DNA of 64,000 nt. Source: Verrucomicrobiota bacterium (GTDB lineage: Bacteria > Verrucomicrobiota > Verrucomicrobiia > Opitutales > Opitutaceae). The stretch lies in NCBI GenBank assembly GCA_016235555.1, contig JACRKC010000004.1, positions 19,978 through 83,977 of the forward strand. The letters run 5' to 3'. The notes below the pieces were generated by a model, which was given only the letters and a program-made list of their open reading frames with translations, had not been told where the DNA came from and ran no database searches. The translations under genes and the position numbers were made by a program. Below are positions 25,953 through 34,146 of the stretch, in pieces (position 1 is the first letter of the stretch; each line of letters opens with the position of its first letter).

Positions 25953-27017
25953 ATGGGCTGGCTTTACGAAAAACTCGTCCGACGCGCCTTCTTCGCGCTC
26001 GATTCCGAGACCGCGCACGAGCGGGGGGTGCAGGCGATGGCCCTGCTGGGGGCGGTGCCGCCCGTGTGTCGGGCGCTGGAGGCGTGGACACGGCTGCCTG
26101 CGGGTGCGCGCCCGGTGGCGGCGTTTGGGCTGAAGTTTCCCAACGCAGTCGGCCTCGCGGCGGGCTTCGACAAGAATGCCGTGGCCTGGCCGGCCGCGGC
26201 GGCCATGGGTTTCGGGCATGTGGAGATCGGCACGGTGACGGCGCTGGCGCAGCCGGGCAACCCGCGGCCGCGGATGTTTCGCTATCCGCCGCAGGAGGCG
26301 GTGATCAATCGGATGGGCTTTAATAATGAAGGCTCCGCGGCGGTCGCGACGCGGCTGGCGCGCCAGACTCCGCGGGGCGCTCGGCGCATCCCGCTCGGCA
26401 TCAATCTCGGAAAATCCAAGGTCGCGGAACTCGACCGGGCGACGGAGGACTACCTGGCAAGTTTCGGCCGGCTGGCCGATCACGCCGACTACGTGGTGCT
26501 GAATGTCTCGAGTCCCAACACGCCAAACCTGCGGCAGCTGCAGGATGAAGGGCGGCTGCGGGAACTCCTCGGCGCGATCACGGCGGCGAATCGCGCGCGC
26601 GCCTCCTCGGCGCCCGGCGGGCGTCGTGTCCCCGTGCTGCTGAAAATCGCCCCCGATCTGACGTGGACGCAGATCGACGCGGTGCTGGGCGTGATCGCGG
26701 AGTATGGCCTGGACGGCATCATCGCCACCAACACGACGCTGGCGCGGCCGGGGTTCTTCGCGACGGTGAACGAAACCGGCGGTCTGAGTGGCGCGCCCCT
26801 GCGCCAGCGATCGACCGAAATCATCAATTACATCGCGCGCGCGACCGGTGGCCGGTTGCCCATCGTCGGGGTCGGAGGGATCTGCGATGTCGCCGGGGCC
26901 GCCGAGAAACTCGATGCCGGTGCGACGCTGGTGCAGGTTTACACGGGGATGATCTACCGTGGGCCGTTTTTTGCCGCGGCGCTGGCCCGCGGGCTGGCGG
27001 AGCGGCAGCGGCGTTGA
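25953..27017 (+). CDS. pyrD: Dihydroorotate dehydrogenase, class 2 (quinone)
   Basis: A 354-residue FMN enzyme oxidising dihydroorotate to orotate in pyrimidine synthesis and passing electrons to quinone. The N-terminal amphipathic helix (WLYEKLVRRAFFALDSETAHE) is the membrane-tethering part that defines class 2. The core has VGLAAGFDKNA, NRMGFNN, the catalytic-serine motif NVSSPNTPNLRQLQ, IATNTT and the FMN-phosphate site VGVGGICD. Length is normal. It lies far from pyrC and pyrB (62-64 kb), so the pathway genes are not in one operon. The 186-base divergent region before it contains a short inverted repeat at 25846-25861. Confidence 0.96.
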   Translation: MGWLYEKLVRRAFFALDSETAHERGVQAMALLGAVPPVCRALEAWTRLPAGARPVAAFGLKFPNAVGLAAGFDKNAVAWPAAAAMGFGHVEIGTVTALAQPGNPRPRMFRYPPQEAVINRMGFNNEGSAAVATRLARQTPRGARRIPLGINLGKSKVAELDRATEDYLASFGRLADHADYVVLNVSSPNTPNLRQLQDEGRLRELLGAITAANRARASSAPGGRRVPVLLKIAPDLTWTQIDAVLGVIAEYGLDGIIATNTTLARPGFFATVNETGGLSGAPLRQRSTEIINYIARATGGRLPIVGVGGICDVAGAAEKLDAGATLVQVYTGMIYRGPFFAAALARGLAERQRR

Positions 27018-27037
27018 CGGAAAACCCGTTCAATCCC

Positions 27038-27103
27038 GGGCTCGGCGGTTGAAAACCGCCGTTCCGTCGCGCTCACCGGACGTCAAGAAACTGAGATATG
27101 CCC
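27038..27103. mobile_element. MITE-like element, family B, internally shortened copy
   Basis: Only the right two-thirds of family B remain (CGGCGGTTGAAAACCGCCG core and the end CTGAGATATGCCC). Direct repeats TTCAATCCC (27029-27037) and TTCAATCTG (27104-27112) flank it, matching at seven of nine positions. It lies between pyrD and the tRNA gene. Confidence 0.6.
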
Positions 27104-27182
27104 TTCAATCTGCAAAATCGATTTTCAGTGCTGGACAAGGTTCGGGCGATTCCTCTTAGTCCGCGTTCCTCTCTTTACACCT

Positions 27183-27267
27183 GCTCGGGTGGTGGAATTG
27201 GTAGACACACACGTTTGAGGGGCGTGTGCCGTAAGGCGTGCGAGTTCGAGTCTCGCCCCGAGCACCA
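27183..27267 (+). tRNA. tRNA-Leu (anticodon GAG)
   Basis: An 85-base class II tRNA. The acceptor stem GCTCGGG pairs with CCCGAGC (27257-27263), followed by discriminator A and an encoded CCA. The D-arm reads GGTGGAATTGGTAGAC, the anticodon stem CACGT / GCGTG holds loop TTGAGGG with anticodon GAG, a long variable arm follows, and the T-arm is GAGTTCGAGTCTC. It decodes CUC/CUU. Confidence 0.97.
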
Positions 27268-27517
27268 TGCTTCACCCGCGTCGCGGGAAGCAATTCGAGG
27301 CTGGCGAACTCCACAGCCCAGCGGCGGGGAGGGCCGTCGGCTCCGGAATACGGAATTTGGCGGCTTGAGGCCTGTAGCTGCGCCCGGTCAGCGGTCCCCC
27401 GGGGGCCTTGGGGTGTTAATCTCCCTCCGATGGCCGGGAAACTGCTTGCCTCTCCCTCGGACGCGCGGGACACTGCGCCGCGATTACGATCCGTCTCGCA
27501 CACCATCCGCAAACCTC

Positions 27518-27539
27518 GCGGGCATCCGCCCGCTTTTTT
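27518..27539 (+). terminator. Terminator-like hairpin abutting the next start codon
   Basis: The stem GCGGGC / GCCCGC with loop ATCC is followed by TTTTTT, ending five bases before the ATG at 27545. It may end the tRNA transcript or act as an attenuator. The 277 bases from the tRNA to the ATG hold nothing else recognisable. Confidence 0.6.
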
Positions 27540-27544
27540 AGTCA

Positions 27545-29524
27545 ATGGACGACACCGCTCCCAAGGAAAACCAGCCGGAACAGACTCCGGAAAATCCGCC
27601 TGCCGACTTCAACAAGATCGACCTGAGCCAGCTTCAGGGCTTCAGCTTCGGCACGCAATGGTCGGTCGACAAGACCGCACCCTCCGAAGGGCGCGACCGG
27701 CCGCGCCGCGAAGACCGGCGTGACGGCCCGGGCGGTGGCCCGGATCGGCGCGACCGCCGGTCGTTCCGCCGGCCGGCTGGCCCTGCGGGTAGCGAGGCTC
27801 CGGCAGGGGGCGGCGAACGCCGCGAATTTTCGGGCGATCGTCCGCCGCGCCGCGAAGGCGGCGATTTCCGTGGTGGCCCGCGGCGGGATGGACCCGGCGG
27901 CGGCGGCGAGTTTCGCGGTGGCCCCCGTCGTGGCGGCTACGGCGGCCGGGGCGAACCGATGGAGCGCGGCCCCTACGACAGTCCCTATTTCACGGCCACG
28001 TTTTATCCGGAGGACACGAGCTTCAACACGCTCGTCCAGACGATCCGCAAATCCTGCCGGACGATCGAGCTCTTCGAAATTGCGCGGACCGTGGTGGCGA
28101 AGACCGACCGCTTCGTGGTCGTGGTCTCGCGCAAGACGCCGGGCGACTATGCCGCGCCCTCCGCCGCGGCCGGTGTCGCTTCCGCTCCGGCGGAGCGTGC
28201 GCCGCGGCAACCCATCTACATTTCGCTGCCGGACGGCGTCCCGTTTGACACCGAAGAGGCGGCCGTCGCCCATGTGATGAGCGCGCACCTCGACAAGTTC
28301 TTCGACATGGCCGAGGTCGAGGTCGAGGCCCCGAAGGGGAATTTCCAAGTCATCAACAAGTGCGGCGTGACGGGCGAACTGCTCGGGCCGCCGAATTACC
28401 ATCGCTACAACCAGATCGTCCAGCAGCACCACGCGGCCAAAGTGTCGCGGATGGCGTTTGAGGCGTTTCGCAGTCGCATCGAGACGGTCCGCGATCCGGA
28501 GGCGGTCGCGCAGTGGCTGGCGAAAATGAAGAAGACCACGCGTTACACGTGGAAGATGCCCGCCCCGAAGGCCGCGAAACCGGCGGTGGCTGAGACGCCC
28601 GCCGCCGAGGCGCCTGCTCCGGCGCCGGAGGCGCCAGCAACCGACACGCCCGCGCCCGAGGCTCCCGCCGCCCCGGCGGTGCCGACGTTCGATGCCTACG
28701 AGGACGCGCGCCTGCATCTGTTGACGACCGCGCGCGAGCGCATCGTGCGGGCGGTCGAGCACGCGCGGTTCCACGGCAAACTCGCCGAAACCATGCCGCA
28801 GGGTGAAATCCGCCGGGCCATCGAAGGCGCGCTGGAGCGTCAGCGGAAATTCCCGCTCGACACCGCCAATGCCCTGCGTGGGCGTCTCCGCCGCGAGCAC
28901 TTCACGATCTTCAAGAAAGGTTCGAAGGGCGTGAGCTACGTGTGCGCCGTGAAGCGCAAGTTCCGCGTGCCCGGCCAGACGTTCGCCGACAGCATCGGCG
29001 CGCTGATCGCCTTCGTCGAGGCGCACCCGATGGTTCGCGCGAGCGAGCTGCCGTCGAAGTTGCTCGGCATCAATCTACCCGCCCAGGCCGCGCCTGCCGC
29101 CGCCCCGGCCGAAGGCGCCGCTCCGGCGACGCCCGTGCCGGAACTTACGGTCGACGAGCGCGCGAAAATCTCGCGCTTGCAGGGCGACCTGATGTGGCTC
29201 GTGCGCGAAGGCTACGTGACCGAGTTCATCGACGGCACGCTCTACGCGCCGCCGCCCATGGTCGAGGCGCGCAAGAAGGAAGTCGAAGCCGAGGAGCACG
29301 ATCCGGAGAACTTCCCCGAGGCTCCGCCGCCCGCCGAGACGCCTGCACCGGCGGCGGCCGCACCGGCAGCGCCGGCCGAGGTCCCGGCCGAAGCGCCGGC
29401 GGTGGTCGAACCTACGGCACCCGTGGAGGCTGCCTCTGAGCAGCCGCCCGCGCCGGTGGCGGAAGCCCCGGCCGAGCCGGCACCAGCTCCCGCCGAGCCG
29501 AAAGCGGAACCGCCGCCGGCTTGA
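27545..29524 (+). CDS. Large RG-rich and Pro/Ala-rich protein, possible RNA-binding
   Basis: A 659-residue protein in sections. An acidic start (1-45) is followed by an Arg/Gly/Pro-rich low-complexity region (45-135) with RGG-like repeats (FRGGPRRDGPGG, FRGGPRRGGYGGRG). A compact domain follows (about 140-340; YFTATFYPEDTSFNTLVQTIRKSCRTIELFEIA and NKCGVTGELLGPPNYHRYNQIVQQHH), then a Pro/Ala linker, a second helical domain (about 380-510; HFTIFKKGSKGVSYVCAVKR), and a Pro/Ala/Glu tail of about 100 residues. I do not recognise a named family. RGG tracts beside basic helical domains suggest RNA binding, which is inference. The hairpin directly before the ATG leaves no room for a Shine-Dalgarno, so expression may be leaderless or regulated. 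Confidence 0.75.
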   Translation: MDDTAPKENQPEQTPENPPADFNKIDLSQLQGFSFGTQWSVDKTAPSEGRDRPRREDRRDGPGGGPDRRDRRSFRRPAGPAGSEAPAGGGERREFSGDRPPRREGGDFRGGPRRDGPGGGGEFRGGPRRGGYGGRGEPMERGPYDSPYFTATFYPEDTSFNTLVQTIRKSCRTIELFEIARTVVAKTDRFVVVVSRKTPGDYAAPSAAAGVASAPAERAPRQPIYISLPDGVPFDTEEAAVAHVMSAHLDKFFDMAEVEVEAPKGNFQVINKCGVTGELLGPPNYHRYNQIVQQHHAAKVSRMAFEAFRSRIETVRDPEAVAQWLAKMKKTTRYTWKMPAPKAAKPAVAETPAAEAPAPAPEAPATDTPAPEAPAAPAVPTFDAYEDARLHLLTTARERIVRAVEHARFHGKLAETMPQGEIRRAIEGALERQRKFPLDTANALRGRLRREHFTIFKKGSKGVSYVCAVKRKFRVPGQTFADSIGALIAFVEAHPMVRASELPSKLLGINLPAQAAPAAAPAEGAAPATPVPELTVDERAKISRLQGDLMWLVREGYVTEFIDGTLYAPPPMVEARKKEVEAEEHDPENFPEAPPPAETPAPAAAAPAAPAEVPAEAPAVVEPTAPVEAASEQPPAPVAEAPAEPAPAPAEPKAEPPPA

Positions 29525-29542
29525 GCGGCAGGTGCACCGGCT

Positions 29543-29696
29543 AGAGGCTGGCTGCACTTTTGTCAGAAAAGACGGACGGACTCCGAGGTAGGGCAGGTCT
29601 GTGACCTGCCCTTTCACGCGGTGAGTGCTCGCGGGGCAGGTCACAGACCTGCCCTACTTCCAGCCACCGCTCCGCGCAAAGTTCATGACAGGCTCT
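29543..29696. repeat. GTAGGGCAGGTCTGTGACC palindromic element, copy 1
   Basis: The core arms GTAGGGCAGGTCTGTGACC and GGTCACAGACCTGCCCTAC flank a short spacer. The conserved outer sequence runs from AGAGGCTGGCTGCACTTTTG to CATGACAGGCTCT. Read on the minus strand, it matches 55805-55959 over its whole length. Its edge supplies part of the TAG stop of the gene ending at 29695. Confidence 0.85.
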
Positions 29697-30156
29697 AGTC
29701 TTCGTCGAAGGCGAATCTAATCCTGCAATCCAGAATCATGCCCGAGCGTGATTCTGGATTGTTGAGGCCGGGCAATTCTCGAAACCGCCAGAGCTTGGTG
29801 GCGTTGATGACCGGGTGCTCAAACTCGCGTTGGCTGCTTTGGACGATGCGCGAGCTGCTCACCGCGCCGTCGGCGCCGATCGTTAGCCGGATAGTGACTT
29901 CACCGGCGATTCCGGCTCGAACCATCTCCATGGGATAAAACGGCATTGGTGCGGCGGGAACCGGCCAGCCGCGCGGCGACTCAGCTGCAGGAGTCACGGA
30001 TTCCAGAGTCACCACAGGTGTGCCCGGGCCTGAATACCCGCCGCCATAAATGCGACGTGCTCTGGAGGAGCAGCCAATTTGAAGCATCGCAATGCTGGTG
30101 ACCAGGACGGTCAGCAGCGCGGCGAACCCAATCCGATTGGATGGCTGTGAGTTCAT
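29695..30156 (-). CDS. Lipoprotein with TonB-type C-terminal domain
   Basis: ATG 30156 gives 153 residues; codons further upstream are repeat sequence. Residues 1-28 are a signal peptide ending in a lipobox (MLQIGCSS). After a Gly/Pro linker, residues about 75-150 resemble a TonB C-terminal domain: PFYPMEMVRAGIAGEVTIRLTIGADGAVSSSRIVQSS and a final strand RFRELPG. Proteins like this either energise transport or act as stand-alone periplasmic TonB-like domains; without a transmembrane helix and long Pro-rich spacer it is not a classical TonB. The TAG stop overlaps the edge of the repeat at 29543-29696. Confidence 0.78.
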   Translation of the reverse strand: MNSQPSNRIGFAALLTVLVTSIAMLQIGCSSRARRIYGGGYSGPGTPVVTLESVTPAAESPRGWPVPAAPMPFYPMEMVRAGIAGEVTIRLTIGADGAVSSSRIVQSSQREFEHPVINATKLWRFRELPGLNNPESRSGMILDCRIRFAFDED

Positions 30157-30466
30157 CGGGGAGTTTGTGGCACGACTACTACTACACGACGAGCGACTCA
30201 ATCTTACCTTGGCCGGCATTGTGCAGTTGAGCTCGTGCCTATTCGTGACCGCGCCGTGCAGCGGTGGAGCGCGTTGCCCCACCGCGCCATCGCGACCCAC
30301 GACGTAATCCAGCGCGTTGAGGGCAACGCGCTCCACCTCGACTGCAACGTTCCCGTGGGGGCGCATCTCACTTTCTTGCACTGCGGAGGGGCGCCTTTCC
30401 CAGCGCCCAAGCTCGGCGGTTGAAAACCACCGCTCCGTCGCTCTCTCCGGACTGCAAGAAACTGAG
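30157..30466. other. Gene-free 310-base region made of repeats
   Basis: The region holds a pair of GTGGAGCGCGTTG / CAACGCGCTCCAC arms (30264-30277 and 30312-30336) followed by a family B element from 30359. The divergent promoters of the lipoprotein and glycosyltransferase genes should lie here, but none was recognised. Confidence 0.6.
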
Positions 30467-30474
30467 ATGCGTCC
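30359..30474. mobile_element. MITE-like element, family B, donates a start codon
   Basis: The left end GGGCGCATCTCA is intact and the right end TGAGATGCGTCC has one change. Flanking 9-mers TTCCCGTGG and TTCCGATGG agree at seven positions, a worn target duplication. The ATG at 30467 within the right terminal repeat is the first in-frame ATG of the glycosyltransferase gene that follows. Confidence 0.7.
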
Positions 30475-31750
30475 TTCCGATGGAGATCTCTTACCCTGCG
30501 CTTGCCGCGCCCATCGCCGGTCTCATGCTGGCGCGATCTTGCCGGCGGAAAAACCTGTCATCGTCTATCTCTTCACCACGTTTCCCAAGAACACGGAGAC
30601 CTTCCTGCAACGCGAGGTGATCGCGATGCGGGCGCTCGGGGCGGAGCTGAAGCTCTACTCGCTGTGGGGGGGCGGAGGTTCGTTCCGCGGGCTGCCGGTC
30701 GCGTCGTTCAACAAATGGCGCCTCCTGACGCTGTGCTGGTTGATCCCGTATGAATCGTGGCGCCGGCCGGAGGTGCTGCGCGAACTGCTGCACGGCCTGT
30801 TCACGCGCCGGGCTCCGTCGTGGCTGAATTTCTGGGAGAACATGCTCGGGGCCGGGTTCGCGTGCGTCCACCTGCGCGCGTTTCGGCGGCAGCCGCCGGA
30901 CCTCGTGCACGCGGCGTGGGGCGGTGCGCCGGCGACGGCCGCGTGGTTGTTGTGGCGCGCCGGCGGACATCGCTACAGCGCGGCGGCCCATGCCTACGAT
31001 ATCTACGAGCACGGCGGCGATTGGTGGCTGGACGAGAAGCTCGGCCCGGCGGCCTTCGTCCACACGTCCACGGAAATGGCGCGGCGGGCGCTGATCGCAC
31101 GAGGGCTCGATGGGAAAAAGATCCACTGCATCCGCCGCGGGCTGGACCGCCTGCCAGCCGTGAAACCGCTGCGCTCGACGCGTTCGCCGCTGCAGCTGGT
31201 GTGCGTGGCGCGGCTCGTGGAAAAGAAGGGGCTCGATCACCAACTGCGGATTTATGCGGCGCTGCGGGCCGCGGGCGTGCCGTTTGCCGCGCGCATCGTG
31301 GGCGACGGGCCCTTGCGGGCGGAACTCGAGAAGCTCGCGGGCCACCTCGGCATCGCGGCGGACGTGACGTTCACCGGCCACCTGCCGCAGCACGAAGTCT
31401 GGAGCCAACTGGCGTGGGCCGACGTGTTGCTGCACACCGGCGTGATCGCCCCGAGCGGCGATCGCGACGGATTGCCCAATGTCATTCCCGAGGCCATGTC
31501 GGTGGGCGTGATGGTGGTCACCTCGCCGGCCGCGGCGACCACCGAGGCGGTGACGCAGGGTGTCACCGGATTCGTGGCGACGGTCGACGCGGTCGACCAA
31601 TGGGTGTCGGCCCTGCGGCGACTATCGACGGACGATGCGTTTTGCGAGAAGCTGCGGCGGGCGGCGCGCGAGTGGGTCGAGGAAAACTACGATGCGCACA
31701 AGAATGCGGCGCGGCTGCACAGCCACATGCTGCGGACGCTGGCGACATGA
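30467..31750 (+). CDS. GT4-family glycosyltransferase
   Basis: A GT-B fold transferase of about 427 residues. The N-terminal part has IVYLFTTFPKNTETFLQREV and the linker region AHAYDIYEHGG. The C-terminal nucleotide-sugar half has LVCVARLVEKKGLDHQLRIYAAL, VGDGPLRAELE and the donor-binding motif PSGDRDGLPNVIPEAMSVG. Such enzymes add sugars from NDP donors at the cytoplasmic face. The start is uncertain: the ATG at 30467 lies inside a transposon-like repeat and a TTG at 30540 gives a start close to the conserved domain. Its stop overlaps the next gene's start (ATGA), so the two transferases are coupled. Confidence 0.85.
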   Translation: MRPSDGDLLPCACRAHRRSHAGAILPAEKPVIVYLFTTFPKNTETFLQREVIAMRALGAELKLYSLWGGGGSFRGLPVASFNKWRLLTLCWLIPYESWRRPEVLRELLHGLFTRRAPSWLNFWENMLGAGFACVHLRAFRRQPPDLVHAAWGGAPATAAWLLWRAGGHRYSAAAHAYDIYEHGGDWWLDEKLGPAAFVHTSTEMARRALIARGLDGKKIHCIRRGLDRLPAVKPLRSTRSPLQLVCVARLVEKKGLDHQLRIYAALRAAGVPFAARIVGDGPLRAELEKLAGHLGIAADVTFTGHLPQHEVWSQLAWADVLLHTGVIAPSGDRDGLPNVIPEAMSVGVMVVTSPAAATTEAVTQGVTGFVATVDAVDQWVSALRRLSTDDAFCEKLRRAAREWVEENYDAHKNAARLHSHMLRTLAT

Positions 31751-32772
31751 TCTACTTCGACGTCACCAAGACCGGCAGCGCGGCGCACCGCTCGGGATTG
31801 ACGCGGGTGAGCGCCCGGCTGAGCGGGGAACTCGGGGCGGCGGCGCAGGCGACCGACTGGCCGACCGCGGCGCAGCGGGCCGGGGCTGGCGACTGGTTTC
31901 TCACCGCGGAACTTTTTTCCGAGATCGAGCGCCCCGGGTTCACGGAGTTTCTCACGCGGCGGACCTGCCGGCTAGCGGCGATCTTCCATGACGCGATCCC
32001 GCTCAAGCATCCGCACATCACCTGGCCGCAGAGCGTCGCGCGGCATGCGGGCTATATGAAACTGTTGTCCGGTTTCGATCGCGTGTGGGCGGTCTCGGCG
32101 GCGAGCCGCGAGGAGCTGCTCGGGTTCTGGCGCTGGCAGGGCGTGACGACGCCACCGCCCGTCGACGTGCTGGCGCTCGGCGCGGATTTCAATGGCAGGG
32201 CGCGGGTGACCGATCGTCCGGCGGCGGCGGGCGCGACGCCGCAGCTCCTGTGCGTGGGCATCCTCGAGCCGCGGAAGAACCAGGATTTTCTCCTCGATGT
32301 GTGCGAGGGGTTGTGGCGGGAGGGCCGGCAGTTCGAACTGCACGTGGTGGGGCGCGTCAATCCGCACTTTGGCCGGGCGATCGTCGCCCGGCTCAAGGAA
32401 GAGCGGCGGCACTTCCCGGGCTTGTGCTATCACGAAGCGGCGAGCGACGCGGTGGTGGCAAAACTCTACGCGACGGCGCGAGCCTCGGTGTTTCCGACGA
32501 TCGCGGAGGGCTGTGGATTGCCCTTGCTCGAGTCGCTCTGGATGGGCGTGCCGTGCGTGTGCAGCGATCTGCCCGTGCTGCGGGAGAACGCCGACGGCGG
32601 CGGGTGCGTGCCGGTGGCGCCCGACAATCGCGCGGCCTGGCATGCCGCGCTGGGCCGCGTGTTGCGGGATGACGCCTGGCACGCGCAATTGGTGCGCGAG
32701 GCGGCGACACGGGAGTTGCCGACTTGGGCCGAGGCGGCCGACACCATCAGACGCGGGCTGGGCGCAACGTAG
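31747..32772 (+). CDS. GT4-family glycosyltransferase
   Basis: A 341-residue GT-B transferase. It opens with MIYFDVTKTGSAAHRSGLTRV, the form seen in the mannosyl/glucosyltransferases that also include the paralogue at 34147-35334. Domain marks are AIFHDAIPLKHP, VWAVSAASREELLGFW, LLCVGILEPRKNQDFLLD and the donor site PTIAEGCGLPLLESLWMGVPCV. No signal or membrane segment is present, so it acts at the inner face of the membrane. The ATG overlaps the stop of the upstream transferase. It is convergent with the PLP-enzyme gene, with a minus-strand terminator in the 87-base gap. Confidence 0.9.
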   Translation: MIYFDVTKTGSAAHRSGLTRVSARLSGELGAAAQATDWPTAAQRAGAGDWFLTAELFSEIERPGFTEFLTRRTCRLAAIFHDAIPLKHPHITWPQSVARHAGYMKLLSGFDRVWAVSAASREELLGFWRWQGVTTPPPVDVLALGADFNGRARVTDRPAAAGATPQLLCVGILEPRKNQDFLLDVCEGLWREGRQFELHVVGRVNPHFGRAIVARLKEERRHFPGLCYHEAASDAVVAKLYATARASVFPTIAEGCGLPLLESLWMGVPCVCSDLPVLRENADGGGCVPVAPDNRAAWHAALGRVLRDDAWHAQLVREAATRELPTWAEAADTIRRGLGAT

Positions 32773-32775
32773 GCA

Positions 32776-32803
32776 CAAAAAAGCGCGTTGAGTTCAACGC
32801 GCT
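32776..32803 (-). terminator. Terminator built from a dispersed repeat
   Basis: The stem AGCGCGTTGA / TCAACGCGCT (32782-32791 with 32794-32803) is followed on the minus strand by TTTTTTGTG. The stem with its CTCCACC flank is the same repeat found at 30312-30336 and, in a coding frame, at 50608-50637. It would end the four-gene glycan operon that finishes at 32860. Confidence 0.82.
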
Positions 32804-32859
32804 CCACCCGATCCCAGCCTCCTCACGTCGGCTGCTACGGCCGAGGGCGTGGTTACGGT

Positions 32860-34056
32860 TCAGAGCTTCTTGATCGCGTAGGCCATGGCCTCGGCGATCC
32901 GCTCGAGCTGTTCGTCGGTGTGCATCGCGGAGATCGCGGTGCGGATGAGATCCTTGCCGACGGGCACGGCGGGCGCGATGGACATGACGGTGAACACGCC
33001 GCGATCCATCAGCGCGCGCCAGAAGAGATAAACGCGTTCCTTCGAGCCGAGCACGATCGGGACGGCGGGCGTCTCGCTGTCCCACGTGTCGAGGCCGAGG
33101 TTCTTGAGCATCGCCTTGTATTTCCTCGTGTTGGCCCAGAGGCGTTCGAGGTGTTGCGGCTCGGTCTGCATGACGTCGAGCGCGGCCATCGCGGCGCCGG
33201 CTTGCGCCGGGCTGAGGGCGGCGGAGAAGGTCGTCTGCTTCGAGTGGGTGCGGAGATACTCGATGACCTCGCGACTGGAGGCGACGAAGCCGCCGATGCT
33301 GGCCAGCGATTTCGACATGCTGCCGCACATGACGTCGACCTTGTCGTTGAGACCGAAGCTATCGATCGTGCCGCGGCCCTGGCGGCCGAGCACGCCGAAG
33401 CCGTGGGCATCGTCCAAAACCGTGAAACAGCTGCTTTCCTCGGCGATTTCGGCGAGTTCGGGGAGGCGGGCGATGTGGCCTTCCATCGAATAGACGCCCT
33501 CGATGACGAGGATTTTCGGGGCGTCGGGATTCGAGGCGGCGATGACCTCGCGGAGATCATCGGGGTTGTTGTGCGAGAAACGTTCGTAGCTGGCGTTGGA
33601 GAGCCGGATGCCGTCCCACAGACAGGAATGGATGTTCTTGTCGGCGAAAATGATGTCACCTTTCTGGCCGAAGGTCGCGACGGCCGACATGCAGGAGAGG
33701 TAGCCCGCGGCGTGGACGTGACAGGCCTCGCGGCCGAGGAAGTCGGCGAGTTTTTCCTCGAGTTCCAGGTGAAATTTCCGCGAGCCGTTCGAGATGCGGG
33801 CGCCGTTGGTGCTGGTGCCCCATTTGTTCATCGCGGCGCGGGCTGATTCGAGGATCTTGGGGTGGAACGACAAACCGAGGTAGTCGTTGCTCGACAACAT
33901 GATCATGTCCTTGCCGTCGAGCCGGACAGTGGTGCCCTTCTGGGCCTCCATGGCGTGATAGAACGGGGCGTATTTCAGCCGCATCTTCGTCGGATAGTCG
34001 TCGCGACAGCGGGCCAGAATCGCCTTCTTGTTTTTGGTAAAGAAACTTAACGCCAT
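32860..34056 (-). CDS. PLP-dependent acyl-CoA:amino-acid synthase (AOS family)
   Basis: A 398-residue fold-type I enzyme of the alpha-oxoamine synthase family (BioF, Kbl, serine palmitoyltransferase). It shows SSNDYLGLSFHPK, NGARISNGSRKFHLELEEKLADFLG, the PLP-ring Asp motif VLDDAHGFGVLG, and the Schiff-base lysine in GSMSKSLASIGGF. Members condense an amino acid with an acyl-CoA and release CO2. No biotin genes are near, and it ends an operon of glycosyltransferases and membrane proteins. A role in making a long-chain base or lipid anchor for the surface glycan is therefore plausible, but this is inference. Threonine degradation is the other option. Confidence 0.85.
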   Translation of the reverse strand: MALSFFTKNKKAILARCRDDYPTKMRLKYAPFYHAMEAQKGTTVRLDGKDMIMLSSNDYLGLSFHPKILESARAAMNKWGTSTNGARISNGSRKFHLELEEKLADFLGREACHVHAAGYLSCMSAVATFGQKGDIIFADKNIHSCLWDGIRLSNASYERFSHNNPDDLREVIAASNPDAPKILVIEGVYSMEGHIARLPELAEIAEESSCFTVLDDAHGFGVLGRQGRGTIDSFGLNDKVDVMCGSMSKSLASIGGFVASSREVIEYLRTHSKQTTFSAALSPAQAGAAMAALDVMQTEPQHLERLWANTRKYKAMLKNLGLDTWDSETPAVPIVLGSKERVYLFWRALMDRGVFTVMSIAPAVPVGKDLIRTAISAMHTDEQLERIAEAMAYAIKKL

Positions 34057-34146
34057 GATGGTCGGGGCAAACGAGAGCAGTCGCCATGCCCGTTGGCAAA
34101 CGCAAAGGCTGGGCGGGAGCCCGGCGATGGACTCGAAAACGCGCGC

